A stretch of DNA of 5,304 nt, taken from Opitutia bacterium. GTDB taxonomy: Bacteria > Verrucomicrobiota > Verrucomicrobiia > Opitutales > UBA953. This document shows, in pieces, positions 5,104 to 5,304 of this stretch. The stretch spans positions 1 through 5,304 of the forward strand of contig CANCLV010000069.1 in assembly GCA_947378905.1 (NCBI GenBank), written 5' to 3'. Below the pieces are notes generated by a model. The model saw only the letters and a list, made by a program, of their open reading frames with translations, had not been told where the DNA came from and searched no databases. The stretch's first letter is position 1; each line of letters opens with the position of its first letter. The position numbers and the translations under genes were made by a program.

Positions 5104-5304
5104 CTACTCCCACTCGATGGTGGCGGGGGGCTTGGAGGAAACATCATACACAACGCGATTGATGCCCTTAACTTCATTAATGATTCGGGTGGAGGCGCGT
5201 TGTAAAACATCGTAAGGCAAGCGTGCCCAGTCTGCTGTCATGGCATCCGAAGAGGTAACTGCACGCAGAGCACATACATTATCGTACGTACGTCCATCGC
5301 CCAT
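5104..5304 (-). CDS. guaA: GMP synthase (glutamine-hydrolysing), C-terminal 66 residues
   Basis: Only the last 66 codons are in the window; the frame is open through the right edge, so the ATG at 5304-5302 is an internal methionine, not the start. The visible part is the highly conserved C-terminal dimerisation domain of GMP synthase: MGDGRTYDNVCALRAVTSSD, then MTADWARLPYDVL, RIINEVKGINRVVYDVSSKPP and the ending ATIEWE, which is the characteristic C terminus of the family. The enzyme aminates XMP to GMP using glutamine and ATP in the last step of de novo guanine nucleotide synthesis, in the cytoplasm. Residues that contact XMP near the C terminus (the KPPATIEWE segment) are intact. The gene is on the same strand as dnaX but separated from it by the oppositely oriented methyltransferase gene, so it is probably a different transcription unit. 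Confidence 0.96.
   Translation of the reverse strand: MGDGRTYDNVCALRAVTSSDAMTADWARLPYDVLQRASTRIINEVKGINRVVYDVSSKPPATIEWE

Noticed and set aside
5302..5304. ATG at the right edge as the start of a 66-aa gene
   Set aside because: The protein begins mid-domain in the conserved GuaA C terminus; the frame is open to the edge, so the real start lies beyond the window.

Overview
The window is a compact bacterial chromosomal segment with five protein genes and no RNA genes, mobile elements or CRISPR arrays that I can support. On the minus strand, reading from right to left, it holds the 3' end of guaA (GMP synthase), then dnaX (DNA polymerase III clamp-loader subunit tau/gamma), a small YfcE-like metallophosphoesterase, and most of hrpB (DEAH-type ATP-dependent helicase), which runs off the left edge. 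One plus-strand gene, an FkbM-type SAM-dependent methyltransferase, sits between guaA and dnaX. It diverges from dnaX and converges on guaA with only 8 bp between the stop codons.

The organism is a Gram-negative-type bacterium of moderate G+C. The short DnaX (503 aa), the HrpB C-terminal region unlike the enterobacterial version, and the GuaA tail suggest the PVC/Verrucomicrobiota area. This is an impression from the protein sequences, not a demonstrated placement. None of the four visible start codons has a good Shine-Dalgarno sequence in front of it.

The dnaX, phosphoesterase and hrpB genes form one tightly coupled operon. The stop of dnaX overlaps the start of the phosphoesterase by one base (TAGTG), and the stop of the phosphoesterase overlaps the start of hrpB by one base (TAATG). 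A 175-bp divergent region (4123-4297) precedes dnaX and contains a perfect TTGACA -35 box placed so that transcription would begin almost at the GTG start codon.

The most interesting signal is inside dnaX. A run of nine A's (mRNA sense) lies just after the conserved clamp-loader core, at codons 378-381. It contains an in-phase A AAA AAA slippery heptamer, is preceded by an SD-like GGGAG seven bases upstream, and is followed by a 6-bp perfect hairpin. Both alternative frames stop at once or within about ten codons. This looks like a programmed frameshift and/or transcriptional slippage site producing a short gamma form (about 380-390 aa) beside the 503-aa tau form. It combines elements known separately from E. 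coli dnaX (SD-like sequence, heptamer, hairpin) and Thermus dnaX (A9 slippage). The same protein has also lost two of the four zinc-binding cysteines expected in bacterial DnaX.
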